Assembly: GCF_021044775.1 (NCBI RefSeq)
Contig: NZ_JAJNOQ010000004.1
Span: 62,001 to 126,000, forward strand
DNA length: 64,000 bases
Source of the DNA: Paraeggerthella hominis
Lineage (GTDB): Bacteria; Actinomycetota; Coriobacteriia; Coriobacteriales; Eggerthellaceae
Reading direction: 5' to 3'
Positions 1 through 8,125 of the stretch are shown one piece after another. Below the pieces are notes generated by a model. It did no database searches, had not been told where the DNA came from, and saw nothing but the letters and a program-made list of their open reading frames with translations. Position 1 is the first letter of the stretch. The number at the start of each line of letters is the position of its first letter. Position numbers and translations under genes: made by a program.

Positions 1-1
1 C

Positions 2-511
2 TGGACTTCTACGAACGAGATAGAAAAAACGCGCATGAAGCGACAGGAGCCGCTGTTCCTGATCACGATAGCGCTGACCTTGGGCATCCTTGTGGAAGAC
101 ACGTTCATGATGCTGGTCTGGAACCCCGAAGCGGTATCTGCAACCATGCTTCCCCTCTACATATCCGAGCGCAACTTCTGCGAGAACTTCCTTATGCTGG
201 CCTTCGCGTTCTTCAGCTTGAAAGAGTCGGGGGAAACGCTTCGCATGCGGTTCAAGGAACCGCCGACATCCGAGAATCCCACCGTGCAAAGGCACATCGA
301 CGACCTGCTGCCCACGTTTTGCGAGCGGCACGGCCTGACGGCGCGCGAGCGCGAGATCTTGGCCCTTGTGCTGCAAGGCAAGGACAACCAGAACATTGCA
401 AGCGAACTGCAACTGGCGTTGGGAACCGTGAAGGCGCACGTGCACAACATCCTGAAGAAGACCGACCACGCGAGCCGCCAAGAACTGGCGCGCGACTTCT
501 GGAAGGAATAA
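2..511 (+). CDS. LuxR-family transcriptional regulator, C-terminal part (5' end outside window)
   Basis: The last ~60 residues form a LuxR/GerE helix-turn-helix: LTAREREILALVLQGK, then IASELQLALGTVKAHVHNIL. A hydrophobic stretch near the start of the visible part (ITIALTLGILVEDTFMMLVW) looks like a membrane segment. The reading frame is open back to base 2 with no stop, and the Met at position 35 has no clear ribosome binding site, so the gene most likely starts upstream of the window. It would then be one of the multi-membrane-segment LuxR regulators common in Eggerthellaceae, like those at 21082 and 35651. The ligand and target genes are unknown. Confidence 0.75.
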   Translation, partial: WTSTNEIEKTRMKRQEPLFLITIALTLGILVEDTFMMLVWNPEAVSATMLPLYISERNFCENFLMLAFAFFSLKESGETLRMRFKEPPTSENPTVQRHIDDLLPTFCERHGLTAREREILALVLQGKDNQNIASELQLALGTVKAHVHNILKKTDHASRQELARDFWKE

Positions 512-607
512 AGCGGCGCCGCGCGGCCAACCTTCGAGCGTACGGGGGCGGCTCGACAAGTAAGCGCGGTCATGCGAGAATCAAGGGGCAACAGAGGAGC
601 ACGCACC

Positions 608-659
608 GCTTCGGCGTTGTCGCGGCGTTGACACGTCACCGTTGCGACAACGCCGAAGC
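608..659. promoter_or_regulatory. 16-bp perfect inverted repeat upstream of the acetyltransferase gene
   Basis: Bases 608-623 (GCTTCGGCGTTGTCGC) are the exact reverse complement of 644-659, with a 20-base loop. A consensus-like TTGACA lies in the loop at 628-633, but no good -10 follows at the usual distance. The right arm ends 17 bases before the acetyltransferase start codon. It may be the terminator of the LuxR gene or an operator for the GNAT-MerR-MFS operon. There is no T-tract, so a regulatory role is at least as likely. Confidence 0.5.
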
Positions 660-676
660 CTCGAAAGGATCTTGTC

Positions 677-1342
677 ATGAACCCGTCCGGCCTTGTCACC
701 ATCGAACCTGATCAAACCGACCTTCTTGAAGAACTCGCGCGCATGCTGGGCACCTGCTTTCGCGAAGAGCTCTGGTACGTCACATGCTTGGACGCGCTCG
801 ATGCGGACGAAGACCGCAAGCTTGCCATCACTCAGACATCGATCAGGTCGGACTTCATGACCACCGCGCCGTACGGCTGCGTGCACGCGTTGCCCGACCA
901 TGCCGGCGTGGCGAACGCCTTCCTGCGCAGCGATCTGGGCGATGCTGCATGGGCGGATCTTGAGGAGCGGTCTTGGAGCTTGGTGGAAGCGCAGCTGACG
1001 CCGGAAGAGCAGGCCGTACTGCTGCCGCGCGCCGAAGCCATGGAACCCCTGTCGGACACGAACTGGCCCTTCGCGCATGCCGCCTGCGACGAAGACTTCA
1101 TCTACTTCGTGTCCATCGGCGTGGATCCCGCCCGTCGCGGCAGCGGGGCGTTCGGTCGCCTGATCAAGCCTATCCTGGCCTACGCCGACGCGCGCAACCT
1201 GCGCACGTACCTGGATTGCTACACCGATCGCCTGGAGCAGATCTACGGCCATTACGGTTTCGTCACCGTCGAGCGCAAAACGGCACCCGGCTTCGACCTG
1301 GTCGAACGCTGCATGGTGCGCGATCCGCAACCCGTCGCGTAG
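677..1342 (+). CDS. GNAT-family N-acetyltransferase
   Basis: A 221-residue protein with the acetyl-CoA binding signature of GNAT enzymes around residues 147-163 (SIGVDPARRGSGAFGRL), followed by the typical C-terminal half ending in YGHYGFVTVER. The family moves an acetyl group from acetyl-CoA to an amine of a small molecule or protein; the substrate cannot be told here. It is followed after 9 bases by a MerR regulator and then an MFS exporter. The unit could modify and export a toxic compound, but this is inference from context. The start has a short AGGA-like site upstream. Confidence 0.85.
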   Translation: MNPSGLVTIEPDQTDLLEELARMLGTCFREELWYVTCLDALDADEDRKLAITQTSIRSDFMTTAPYGCVHALPDHAGVANAFLRSDLGDAAWADLEERSWSLVEAQLTPEEQAVLLPRAEAMEPLSDTNWPFAHAACDEDFIYFVSIGVDPARRGSGAFGRLIKPILAYADARNLRTYLDCYTDRLEQIYGHYGFVTVERKTAPGFDLVERCMVRDPQPVA

Positions 1343-1351
1343 GAGCCTTCC

Positions 1352-2176
1352 GTGCGCAGCAACGAACTTGCCAAGCTTGTAGGCGTGACCGTGCGCACGC
1401 TGAGGCACTACCACGCCATCGGGCTTATGGCGGAGCCGCCGCGCGCGGAAAACGGGTACCGCGAATACGAGGCGGAGGACCTGGTGCGCCTGCTGCGCAT
1501 CAAACGGCTTTCGGCTTTGGGGTTCTCGCTTTCGCGGATCGGCGAAGTGCTCGACGAGATGGACGCGAACCTGGAAGCGGCGTCCGGCCCGAACGCCGAC
1601 GCCGCCCTTGACGAGCTTGACCGAGAGCTGGAGCTGCAAATTGCGCACCTGCAAGAGCAGCGGCGCACCATCGCTCTGCTGAAACGCGAGCAGCTCGATC
1701 CTGACCTGCCGATACGCTTCGCACGTGCTGCGAAAACCCTCATGGGCGATGCGTACGAGACAGCCTCCGTCCATTCAGGGAACCGCCAAACGCTCCTCAT
1801 TGCCGGGCACCTCTACACCGACGAGGACGTAGCGGAGCTGGAACGCGCCGTCACCGCGCTCGATCAGCGCGGGCTTCTGGACAGGCTGCATAAGATACAG
1901 GATCAGTTCGAAAACCTGGCTCCCGACACCCCGCGCGAAGAGATCGATCGCCTGGTGGCCGAGACCATGAACTGCCTTGATCCCATTATCGATTCCTTCG
2001 ATCCCGACAATTGGGATCGAGACTTCGACACGCCGGCCGATCTGCTCATAGACGAGATGGCGAAGCAGGGGCTGAGCGAAGCCCAAGCGTACGCGCAAGA
2101 TCGCATCGAGGAGGAGATGGAGCGACGAATTATGAAGAAACGGGAGCTGATGCTTGACCCCGACGTTACGTCGTAG
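1352..2176 (+). CDS. MerR-family transcriptional regulator
   Basis: A 274-residue protein with a GTG start. The N-terminal ~70 residues form the winged helix of MerR proteins (LAKLVGVTVRTLRHYHAIGL, then ENGYREYEAEDLVRL). A coiled linker follows at about residues 85-115, then a ~150-residue effector domain I do not recognise. Family members bind spaced promoters and activate by twisting DNA when an effector is present. It sits 9 bases after the acetyltransferase gene and 41 bases before the MFS gene, so it probably controls this operon. The C-terminal domain has no cysteine pattern of metal sensors, so an organic effector is more likely. Confidence 0.9.
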   Translation: MRSNELAKLVGVTVRTLRHYHAIGLMAEPPRAENGYREYEAEDLVRLLRIKRLSALGFSLSRIGEVLDEMDANLEAASGPNADAALDELDRELELQIAHLQEQRRTIALLKREQLDPDLPIRFARAAKTLMGDAYETASVHSGNRQTLLIAGHLYTDEDVAELERAVTALDQRGLLDRLHKIQDQFENLAPDTPREEIDRLVAETMNCLDPIIDSFDPDNWDRDFDTPADLLIDEMAKQGLSEAQAYAQDRIEEEMERRIMKKRELMLDPDVTS

Positions 2177-2217
2177 TTTTTACTGCTCGGTAGATCACCG
2201 ACGCAGAAAGGACTATC

Positions 2218-3519
2218 ATGCACGGCAAAGGCACTACCATCCGCTTCCTCGTTTCGAGTACGCTTTCGCTTCTTGGCAACTCGATCGCAGCCATCGCGCT
2301 CCCCCTCATCCTGCTCGCCACCACCGGCGACGCACTGGCGGCCGGCGCCCTGGCGCTCGTATGCGCCGTTCCGCAGATGCTGCTGGGCGTTCTGGGCGGC
2401 GCCGCGCTCGATCGCTTCAACCGGCGAAACATCTCCATCCTCTCGGACTTGATATCCGCCGCCAGCGTCGCGCTCATCCCCCTCGTGGACCTGCTTTGGG
2501 GCTTGAACTTCTGGTGGTTCGTCGTTTTGGGCCTTATGGGCGCTGTCGGAGACATCCCGGGCATGACCGCACGCGACGCCCTGCTGCCCACCGTCACCAA
2601 GCGCGACGGTGTTGACCTGCAACGATTCATGGGCATGTCGCAGTCTTTGGACTCGCTCACCACCATCGTGGGCCCGGCGATCGCCGCGCTGCTGATCGGC
2701 ACGGTCGGCGGAACCTCCGCCCTTTGGTTCACGGCGGCGCTCTCCGCCGCGGCAGCCATCGTTACCATGACCCTGCCGCGCGTTGTCGGAGTTCCCGAAA
2801 CCGCCGCAGGCGAACCGATCGATGCCGCAAGCCCCAGCCCTTCCCGGGGTATCGCAGCAGCCGCGTTCGGCGCGATGCGAGAGGGACTGCGCGTACTGCT
2901 TCGCAGCGATCGCGTCCTTGCCTGCTCCACCCTGTTCTCGTTCGGCATCGTCATGGTCATGGGGTCGTTTCAGGGATTGGTGCTTCCCGTGCATTTCACG
3001 CTTACGGGCCAGCCTGAGCTTTTGGGCTACGTGTTGTCGGCGCTTTCCGGCGGCATGCTGATAAGCTCGCTTGCATACGCGGCGCTCGCGCCCCGCTTGA
3101 GCAGGCGCGCGTGGTACGTGACGTCGCTCGTCGGCATGGCGGTGGGCGTGGCCCTGCTCAGCACGCTGCCGCCCTTCCCCCTCATGCTGCTCGGCGCGCT
3201 CGTGCTGGGCATTGCGGCGGGCCCGGCCTCGGCGCTATTGGGATTCTTCATGTACGACCGCATCCCCGACGCTTCGCGCGGCAGCGCGTTCGGCACCCAG
3301 AACTCCATCATGCTGATTGCCGCTCCGGTAGCCGTGTTCGCCACGTCCGTTGCCGTGAGCACGCTGGGAGAGAGGCCGGCGGCGCTGATCCTCATGGCGT
3401 GCTGGGGGCTTATCACCGTAGCGGCTCTGTTGGTGAAGCCGATGCGCCACCTGGACGATGAAAGCGAGGCCTCCGGCGAAGAGGCGTCCCCGGAGGCCGC
3501 TCCCGCCGCCGACCGCTAG
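2218..3519 (+). CDS. MFS transporter (probable efflux)
   Basis: A 433-residue membrane protein with about 12 hydrophobic segments and the MFS loop signature GGAALDRFNRRN between segments 2 and 3. This is the layout of proton-driven drug exporters of the macrolide-efflux (MefA/DHA3-like) type. The C-terminus is charged and Glu/Ala-rich. It is the third gene of the GNAT-MerR-MFS set. The stop codon lies within a perfect hairpin shared with the convergent gene. The substrate is unknown. Confidence 0.88.
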   Translation: MHGKGTTIRFLVSSTLSLLGNSIAAIALPLILLATTGDALAAGALALVCAVPQMLLGVLGGAALDRFNRRNISILSDLISAASVALIPLVDLLWGLNFWWFVVLGLMGAVGDIPGMTARDALLPTVTKRDGVDLQRFMGMSQSLDSLTTIVGPAIAALLIGTVGGTSALWFTAALSAAAAIVTMTLPRVVGVPETAAGEPIDAASPSPSRGIAAAAFGAMREGLRVLLRSDRVLACSTLFSFGIVMVMGSFQGLVLPVHFTLTGQPELLGYVLSALSGGMLISSLAYAALAPRLSRRAWYVTSLVGMAVGVALLSTLPPFPLMLLGALVLGIAAGPASALLGFFMYDRIPDASRGSAFGTQNSIMLIAAPVAVFATSVAVSTLGERPAALILMACWGLITVAALLVKPMRHLDDESEASGEEASPEAAPAADR

Positions 3520-3534
3520 CGCAGGCTAGCGGTC
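3511..3534. terminator. Bidirectional hairpin between convergent genes
   Basis: Bases 3511-3520 and 3525-3534 form a perfect 10-bp stem with a GCAG loop. The stem contains the stop codons of both the MFS gene (plus) and the phosphatase gene (minus). There is no clear T-tract, so termination strength is uncertain. Confidence 0.6.
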
Positions 3535-4329
3535 GCGCTCCTGCCACGACGTGGAGCCGATGCGCCCGAGCGAAAACGCCGAGCCGTCGAACGCAAGCTC
3601 CGTGACGCTCGCGTTGGGGATCTTCACGGGATCGTTGACGCGCAGCGGATCGACCAGGTACACGATCGTGCGCACTACGAACGAATGCGTCACCACCAGC
3701 ACGTTGCCGCCGCCGGAACGCTGCACGGTCGCAGCAGCCTCGCAGAAGAAGCCGCGGAGCCGCTGCTCGATCGTTGCAAAGCGTTCAGCGCGCCCCGAGC
3801 AGTCGGCATTCGCCAGAACGTCGGCCACCTCGGGCAGGCGGCGGTTGTGCTCCTCGAAGGAAAGATCGGCCCCGAAGCCCGCCGTGAGCGTCGCATGCAG
3901 AAGCTCGCCTGGTTCGCCCTCCAAATCGCCGTAGCACCATTCGCGCAACCGCGCGTCATGGGCCAGGGGAAACGAAACGCCCGAACAGGACGGCTCGCCG
4001 CCGCTCAGGGACAAGAACGGCTCGGGAGCAACGTAGGATTCACCGCGCGCGTGCGACCGCGCGTCCAGCAGATGGTCGAGCGTCTGCACGGCGCGACCGC
4101 TGTCGCTTGAGTAGGCGGCTGCGAAATCCACGCTAGCCAATCCGCGCCCAAGTGCCTGAGCTGCACGAATACCCTCGTCGGTAAGCGGAGTATCGCACCA
4201 CCCCTGCACTTTCCCCATAACGTTGAACAGCGTCTGCCCATGGCGGACCACGTAGAAGTTGACGGGGGCCGCTTCGCCGCGCGCAAGATCACCGCAGGGA
4301 GGTTCGCGCAGCTCGGACTTCCTATTCAT
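3526..4329 (-). CDS. Histidine phosphatase family protein (phosphoglycerate-mutase-like)
   Basis: A 267-residue protein with the phosphohistidine motif VVRHGQT near residue 30 and the second catalytic histidine in VLVVTHSFVVRT near the C-terminus. The family hydrolyses phosphate esters through a phospho-histidine; the substrate is not apparent. I chose the ATG at 4329 because AGGA precedes it. An upstream in-frame ATG at 4356 lacks a ribosome binding site. The start overlaps the end of the ybaK-like gene by 8 bases, so the two are probably translationally coupled. Confidence 0.85.
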   Translation of the reverse strand: MNRKSELREPPCGDLARGEAAPVNFYVVRHGQTLFNVMGKVQGWCDTPLTDEGIRAAQALGRGLASVDFAAAYSSDSGRAVQTLDHLLDARSHARGESYVAPEPFLSLSGGEPSCSGVSFPLAHDARLREWCYGDLEGEPGELLHATLTAGFGADLSFEEHNRRLPEVADVLANADCSGRAERFATIEQRLRGFFCEAAATVQRSGGGNVLVVTHSFVVRTIVYLVDPLRVNDPVKIPNASVTELAFDGSAFSLGRIGSTSWQERDR

Positions 4330-4804
4330 GGGAATCCTGAGGCAGCTTGCACACATCGACCCACGCGCACGGAGAAGCGCATCGCTCCAGCTCGTCGGGG
4401 GTCAGGCGCACGGCGCTCGCCGCGTTGCCCGCCGCCGGGTAGACCACGTCGAAGCGTCGCAGCGATTCGTCCAAGCACACCTCAACGCCCTCGTTGACGG
4501 CGAAAGGGCACACGCCGCCCACCGCATGCCCGATCAAAGGCTCGGCCTCTTCGGCCTTGAGCATCTTGGGCTTGGCGCCGAACTGCGCTTTGAACTTGGG
4601 GTTGTCGATGCGCGCATCGCCGGCGGCCACCACAAGCACAACGCGATCCCCTACGCGAAACGAGAGCGTCTTGGCAATGCGCGCCGCCTCGCAGCCCACC
4701 GCGGCCGCCGCAAGATCAACCGTTGCGCTTGACGTTTCGAACTCGAGCACGCGATCTTCCATGCCGCGCTCCTCAAGAAACGTTCGCACCTTATCGATAG
4801 CCAC
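4322..4804 (-). CDS. YbaK/EbsC-family aminoacyl-tRNA deacylase
   Basis: A 160-residue, full-length single-domain protein of the YbaK/ProX editing family. Typical segments are IAKTLSFRVGDRVVLVVAAGDARID, the AEEAEPLIGHAVGGVCPFAV loop, and a C-terminal VYPAAGN. Family members hydrolyse mischarged tRNAs such as Cys- or Ala-tRNAPro in trans. It overlaps the downstream histidine phosphatase by 8 bases. Confidence 0.88.
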   Translation of the reverse strand: MAIDKVRTFLEERGMEDRVLEFETSSATVDLAAAAVGCEAARIAKTLSFRVGDRVVLVVAAGDARIDNPKFKAQFGAKPKMLKAEEAEPLIGHAVGGVCPFAVNEGVEVCLDESLRRFDVVYPAAGNAASAVRLTPDELERCASPCAWVDVCKLPQDSHE

Positions 4805-4880
4805 GTCATGCCTCCCATCTTCAAACGACCGGCCCAGTATAGCAATCTCCTGGACGTTTCGGTCGAACTCCCGTATAGAA

Positions 4881-4914
4881 CAGGGAGGCGGGGCAACCTT
4901 CGCCCGCCTCCCTG
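4881..4914 (-). terminator. GC-rich hairpin after the ABC-transporter operon
   Basis: Bases 4881-4892 and 4903-4914 form a 12-bp perfect stem with a 10-base loop. It lies 72 bases after the stop of the ATPase gene, between it and the next minus-strand gene. There is no strong T-tract. Confidence 0.55.
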
Positions 4915-4985
4915 CATGTTCGCTTCATCCGCGCCGCCCGGCCCAAGCGGAATGCGAGCGCGTCCAAAAATCCCGCCGCGTTGCC

Positions 4986-5753
4986 CTATTCGTATTTGGA
5001 AAGGAACGCGCGCGTGCGCTGGTGCTGCGGGTTCTCGATCAGCTGCGCGGCCGGGCCTTCCTCCACGATCACGCCGCCGTCCATGAACACGATGCGATCC
5101 GCCACGTCGCGCGCGAAGCCCATCTCGTGCGTGACGATGACCATGGTCATGCGCTCGTCAGCCAAGTCGCGGATGACTTTGAGCACGTCCTGGGTCAGCT
5201 CAGGGTCGAGCGCGCTGGTGGGCTCGTCGAAGAACAGCACGTCGGGATCGAGGGACAGCGCCCGGGCAATGGCCACGCGCTGCTGCTGGCCGCCGGAAAG
5301 CTCGCACGGAACCATGTCTTCCTTGCCGGTCAGGCCCATCTTCGCCAGCAGCGCCTTCGCCTCGGCCATCACCTGGTCCTTGGGGCGCTTCTGCACATGG
5401 AGGGGCGCGTCGGTCAGGTTTTTGATCACCGAGTAGTGAGGGAACAGATTGAAGTTCTGAAACACCAGGCCGAAGCGCGTTTTCGCCTCGCGCAGAACCG
5501 CTTTCGACGCGTACTTCGCCCGCCCCGTCCCGTCGTCTTCGGCAACCACCAAGTCGCCGTACGCAAGACGCCCGGCATCAAGCGTTTCCAGCAGCGTCAG
5601 GCAGCGCAGAAGCGTGGACTTGCCGCCGCCTGACGGGCCGATAACGGCCACCACCTCGCCTTTGCGCACCGTCAGGGATATATCTTTGAGCACGTGCGCG
5701 TCGCCGAAGCTCTTACGAGCGTGATCCAGCTGCACAAGCGTCTGTTCGGTCAT
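4986..5753 (-). CDS. Amino-acid ABC transporter ATP-binding protein
   Basis: A 255-residue ATPase of the polar-amino-acid (GlnQ/HisP) type. Walker A is GPSGGGKST at residues 39-47, the Q-loop is VFQNFNLFPH near 98, the signature LSGGQ is at 152-156, Walker B is DVLFFDEP at 171-178, and the switch histidine is in VIVTHEMGFA. It is the last gene of an operon after the binding protein (6636-7460) and permease (5795-6448). It acts at the cytoplasmic face and drives uptake. The substrate is probably an amino acid; which one cannot be read from the sequence. Confidence 0.95.
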   Translation of the reverse strand: MTEQTLVQLDHARKSFGDAHVLKDISLTVRKGEVVAVIGPSGGGKSTLLRCLTLLETLDAGRLAYGDLVVAEDDGTGRAKYASKAVLREAKTRFGLVFQNFNLFPHYSVIKNLTDAPLHVQKRPKDQVMAEAKALLAKMGLTGKEDMVPCELSGGQQQRVAIARALSLDPDVLFFDEPTSALDPELTQDVLKVIRDLADERMTMVIVTHEMGFARDVADRIVFMDGGVIVEEGPAAQLIENPQHQRTRAFLSKYE

Positions 5754-5794
5754 GGCTCTACTCCTTCTTGCAGGTCAGAAAACAACGAGGCGGA

Positions 5795-6448
5795 TCAGTC
5801 GCGGTAATAGTTGAGACGCTTCTCGATGCGAGTCAGGATCATTTCGACGATGAAGTTGAATATCCAGTAGATCGCACCGGCGATCACGTACGGAACCATG
5901 CTGATCTGCGACGCCGCCAGCGCCTTCGCCTGGCTGAACATTTCCATGATGCCCAGAACGAACGCGAGCGACGTGTCTTTGACCAGCGTGATGACCTCGT
6001 TGCCCATAGCCGGAAGAATACGCTTGACCACCTGGGGAAGGATGATCTTCATGAAGGTTTGGAGACGCGAGTAGCCCAGAACCGAGGCCGCTTCGTACTG
6101 GCCGCGCGGAATGGACTGGATGCCGCTGCGGTAGATCTCGCCGAAGTAGGCCGCGTAGTTGATGATGAAGCCGATGGAACAGGCGATGTACTTCCAATCG
6201 TTGCCCATCTGCAGGCCAAACAGGTAATACGGCCCGAACATGAGGGCCATGAGCTGCAGCATGAGCGGGGTGCCGCGCATGATCGATATGTAGAACCGCG
6301 TGATGAGCGCGACCGGCTTGAACCGGCTCATACGGCCAAGCGCCACCAGGATGCCCAAGGGGAGCGCCCCCAAAAGCGTGGTCACGAAGATCTGGAAAGT
6401 GAACACGAAGCCCGAAAGCAAAAGCTCCATCATGGTGGAAAATTCCAT
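5795..6448 (-). CDS. Amino-acid ABC transporter permease
   Basis: A 217-residue integral membrane protein of the HisM/GlnP permease family. It has about five hydrophobic segments, the RGTPLMLQLM motif typical of polar amino-acid permeases, and the EAA-loop region EAASVLGYSRLQTFMKIILPQ that contacts the ATPase. I placed the start at the ATG at 6448 (MEFSTMMELLL) behind AAAGG. The reading frame is open further upstream, but that part is not permease-like. It lies 41 bases before the ATPase gene. Confidence 0.93.
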   Translation of the reverse strand: MEFSTMMELLLSGFVFTFQIFVTTLLGALPLGILVALGRMSRFKPVALITRFYISIMRGTPLMLQLMALMFGPYYLFGLQMGNDWKYIACSIGFIINYAAYFGEIYRSGIQSIPRGQYEAASVLGYSRLQTFMKIILPQVVKRILPAMGNEVITLVKDTSLAFVLGIMEMFSQAKALAASQISMVPYVIAGAIYWIFNFIVEMILTRIEKRLNYYRD

Positions 6449-6490
6449 ACCCGGCCTTTCTTGAAACGTCGCAGGTCCAGCAAAGTCAGC

Positions 6491-6594
6491 GAGAAGCGCT
6501 GACGTGCCCCGAATTGCCCCGGTTCGCGGCCGAGCGTGCTTTGCACGTGAGGGCAAGCGAACAAGGGGCAAAGCGGGGTGCGTCAGCGCTTCGC
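6491..6594. repeat. Long imperfect inverted repeat between binding-protein and permease genes
   Basis: Bases 6493-6504 (GAAGCGCTGACG) are the reverse complement of 6581-6592. Further inside, TGCCCC-GGTTCGC pairs approximately with GCGAAC-AAGGGGCA. The transcript between the two genes could therefore fold into one extended hairpin. Such structures often protect the upstream binding-protein mRNA or reduce read-through. Confidence 0.45.
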
Positions 6595-6608
6595 AGCGTC
6601 GAGCGGTT

Positions 6609-6630
6609 CAGGCGGCCGGTCGGCCGCCTG
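6609..6630 (-). terminator. Intercistronic hairpin after the binding-protein gene
   Basis: A near-perfect palindrome: 6609-6618 (CAGGCGGCCG) mirrors 6621-6630. It lies directly after the stop of the binding-protein gene. This is the usual place for a partial terminator or mRNA stabiliser that makes the binding protein more abundant than the membrane parts. No T-tract is visible. Confidence 0.5.
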
Positions 6631-6635
6631 GAGTC

Positions 6636-7460
6636 TTACAGCACCCAGTTGTCGTACGTGATGCCCTGATCCTTATACTTCTCGCACAGCTGCTTGACGA
6701 AGCCCTCGTCATCCAGCTGCTTCAACGCGTCGGTGACCTGCTTGGCAAGCTCCGTGTCGCCCTTCTTGAAGCCCACCGCGTAGTTCTCGGGAGCCAAAAC
6801 GCCCAGCTTAACGTACGCATCGGACTTAGCGGCCATCTGGTAGCTGGCGATGGACAGGTCGCACGCCACGGCGTCTACCATGCCGGACTCAAGCTGCATG
6901 AACGCGTTGTTGTAATCGCCGATGGTCTGAAGCTCCTTGAAGGTATCGGCAAGGGCCTTCTGACCCTTCTCGTCCTCCAGCACGTGCAGCGCCGCGGAAT
7001 CAACCTGCGTCAGGACGATCTTGCCCTTCAAGTCCTCAAGCGTCTTGATGTCGCTTCCGGACTTCACGACCACCATCTGCTCATTGTACATGTACGGCTC
7101 GGAGAACGTGTACCCGTCTTCACGGCCTTCCATGGTAAAACCGTTCCAGATGCAGTTGATGGAGCCGCTGTTGATGAGCGCGTCTTTGGCGTCCCAGTCG
7201 ATAGGCTCAAGCTTGAGATTCCAGCCCATCTTTTCAGCCACGGCCTTGGCAAGCTCCAAATCGAAGCCCGTGAACTGGCCGTCGTCGCCCACGTAGCCGT
7301 AGGGCGGATAGCTCTGGTCGAATCCGACCGTCAGCGTGAACTGGCCGTCCTTAGCCGCATTGTCTGCCTCCTGGTTGCCGCCGGAACAACCCGCCAGCAT
7401 CACCGCAGAAAGCGCCAGCGTCGCCGCAGCTGCGACAATCGCCAAAAGCTTCTTCTTCAT
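6636..7460 (-). CDS. Amino-acid ABC transporter substrate-binding lipoprotein
   Basis: A 274-residue exported lipoprotein. The signal peptide MKKKLLAIVAAAATLALSAV is followed by the lipobox LAGC, with the lipidated Cys near residue 25. The mature part is a family 3 periplasmic-type binding protein (TVGFDQSYPPYGYVGDDG, then GFDLELAKAVAEKMG). It captures an amino acid outside the membrane and hands it to the permease. The ATG at 7460 is preceded by GGGAGAGG. A TATACT box lies upstream at 7552-7557 on the minus strand, with a small palindrome (GCACT-AA-AGTGC, 7532-7543) downstream that could be an operator. Confidence 0.93.
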   Translation of the reverse strand: MKKKLLAIVAAAATLALSAVMLAGCSGGNQEADNAAKDGQFTLTVGFDQSYPPYGYVGDDGQFTGFDLELAKAVAEKMGWNLKLEPIDWDAKDALINSGSINCIWNGFTMEGREDGYTFSEPYMYNEQMVVVKSGSDIKTLEDLKGKIVLTQVDSAALHVLEDEKGQKALADTFKELQTIGDYNNAFMQLESGMVDAVACDLSIASYQMAAKSDAYVKLGVLAPENYAVGFKKGDTELAKQVTDALKQLDDEGFVKQLCEKYKDQGITYDNWVL

Positions 7461-7626
7461 TGCCTCTCCCATCATGTCGCGCAGGATCCGCCCCTTCCCC
7501 GGTATGCATCCTGCCACTCTTTTACTTTACTGCACTAAAGTGCTGGAGCAGAGTATAGCATAGATGACGAAAAGGGAAAGCCCCTCTTTGGACGTGACGC
7601 GGCAAGCGGCAGAACGTCGCTCGGAG

Positions 7627-7712
7627 CGAGGCGGGACACGGCGACGGGGCGGGCGGAGGGCGCCTCCGTTTCGAGCCCCCGCACCGCCTCCCCGTCGCCG
7701 CGCCCCGCCTCG
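7627..7712. repeat. Imperfect ~29-bp inverted repeat beside repeat element A
   Basis: The segment starting at 7627 (CGAGGCGGGACACGGCGACG) is nearly the reverse complement of the segment ending at 7712, with about 26 of 29 positions pairing and a loop of about 28 bases. It lies in the non-coding stretch before repeat copy A. It could form a strong hairpin in DNA or RNA. No gene is seen from 7461 to 8181; antisense frames here encode only Arg/Gly/Ala-rich low-complexity sequence. Confidence 0.5.
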
Positions 7713-7760
7713 TCTCGCCGGTTCGGGCATCTCCGCTTCGCACCCCCGTCGCCACACCCC

Positions 7761-8117
7761 CCGTTTCGCGCTCCCGCGCCGCCACGCACCCGTTTCGCGC
7801 TCCCGCGCCGCCCCCACCTCCCGTCCCTGCCCCCACAGCGGCGCTTGCGCGCGAAAAACCGCTCCCGCTGGCAGGTTTTGACGGTTTGAGGTCGCTTGAG
7901 CCGACCGGTCAAGCTCTCGCAAAAGCGCAGCGCAACAGCCCAAGGCCGTGACCAGGCATAACGAAAAGCGAGCCGAACGGCAACGGGAACGGCGCCAACT
8001 TCGACGACCCCTAAACGTGAAAACCTGCCAGCGGGAGCGGTTTTTCGTGCGCAAGCTAGCGAAAGGGGCGAACGGCGCGCACGCGTCGGACTCCCGCGCC
8101 GGCATCGCAAGAACGGC
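7761..8117. repeat. Dispersed repeat element, copy A, with 51-bp inverted arms
   Basis: This stretch is repeated almost exactly at 14391-14747. From 7801 to 8117 I count 10 differences in 317 bases (about 97% identity). The core is a long inverted repeat: the arm at 7844-7894 matches the reverse complement of 8005-8055 at about 46 of 51 positions, around a 110-base spacer. The arms share the core GGCAGG...CGGGAGCGGTTTTT. Direct repeats containing CGTTTCGCGCTCCCGCGCC precede the left arm. No protein is encoded. It could be a non-autonomous mobile element, a structured-RNA element or a REP-like sequence. Confidence 0.85.
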
Positions 8118-8125
8118 CTTACAGC

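Noticed and set aside
581..1774. 397-residue minus-strand open frame opposite GNAT/MerR genes
   Set aside because: It overlaps two genes with clear domains and good starts. Its product has no recognisable motif.
7741..7840. Possible CRISPR or tandem-repeat array from repeated CGTTTCGCGCTCCC units
   Set aside because: There are only two or three units without regular unique spacers and no cas genes. They are low-complexity direct repeats.
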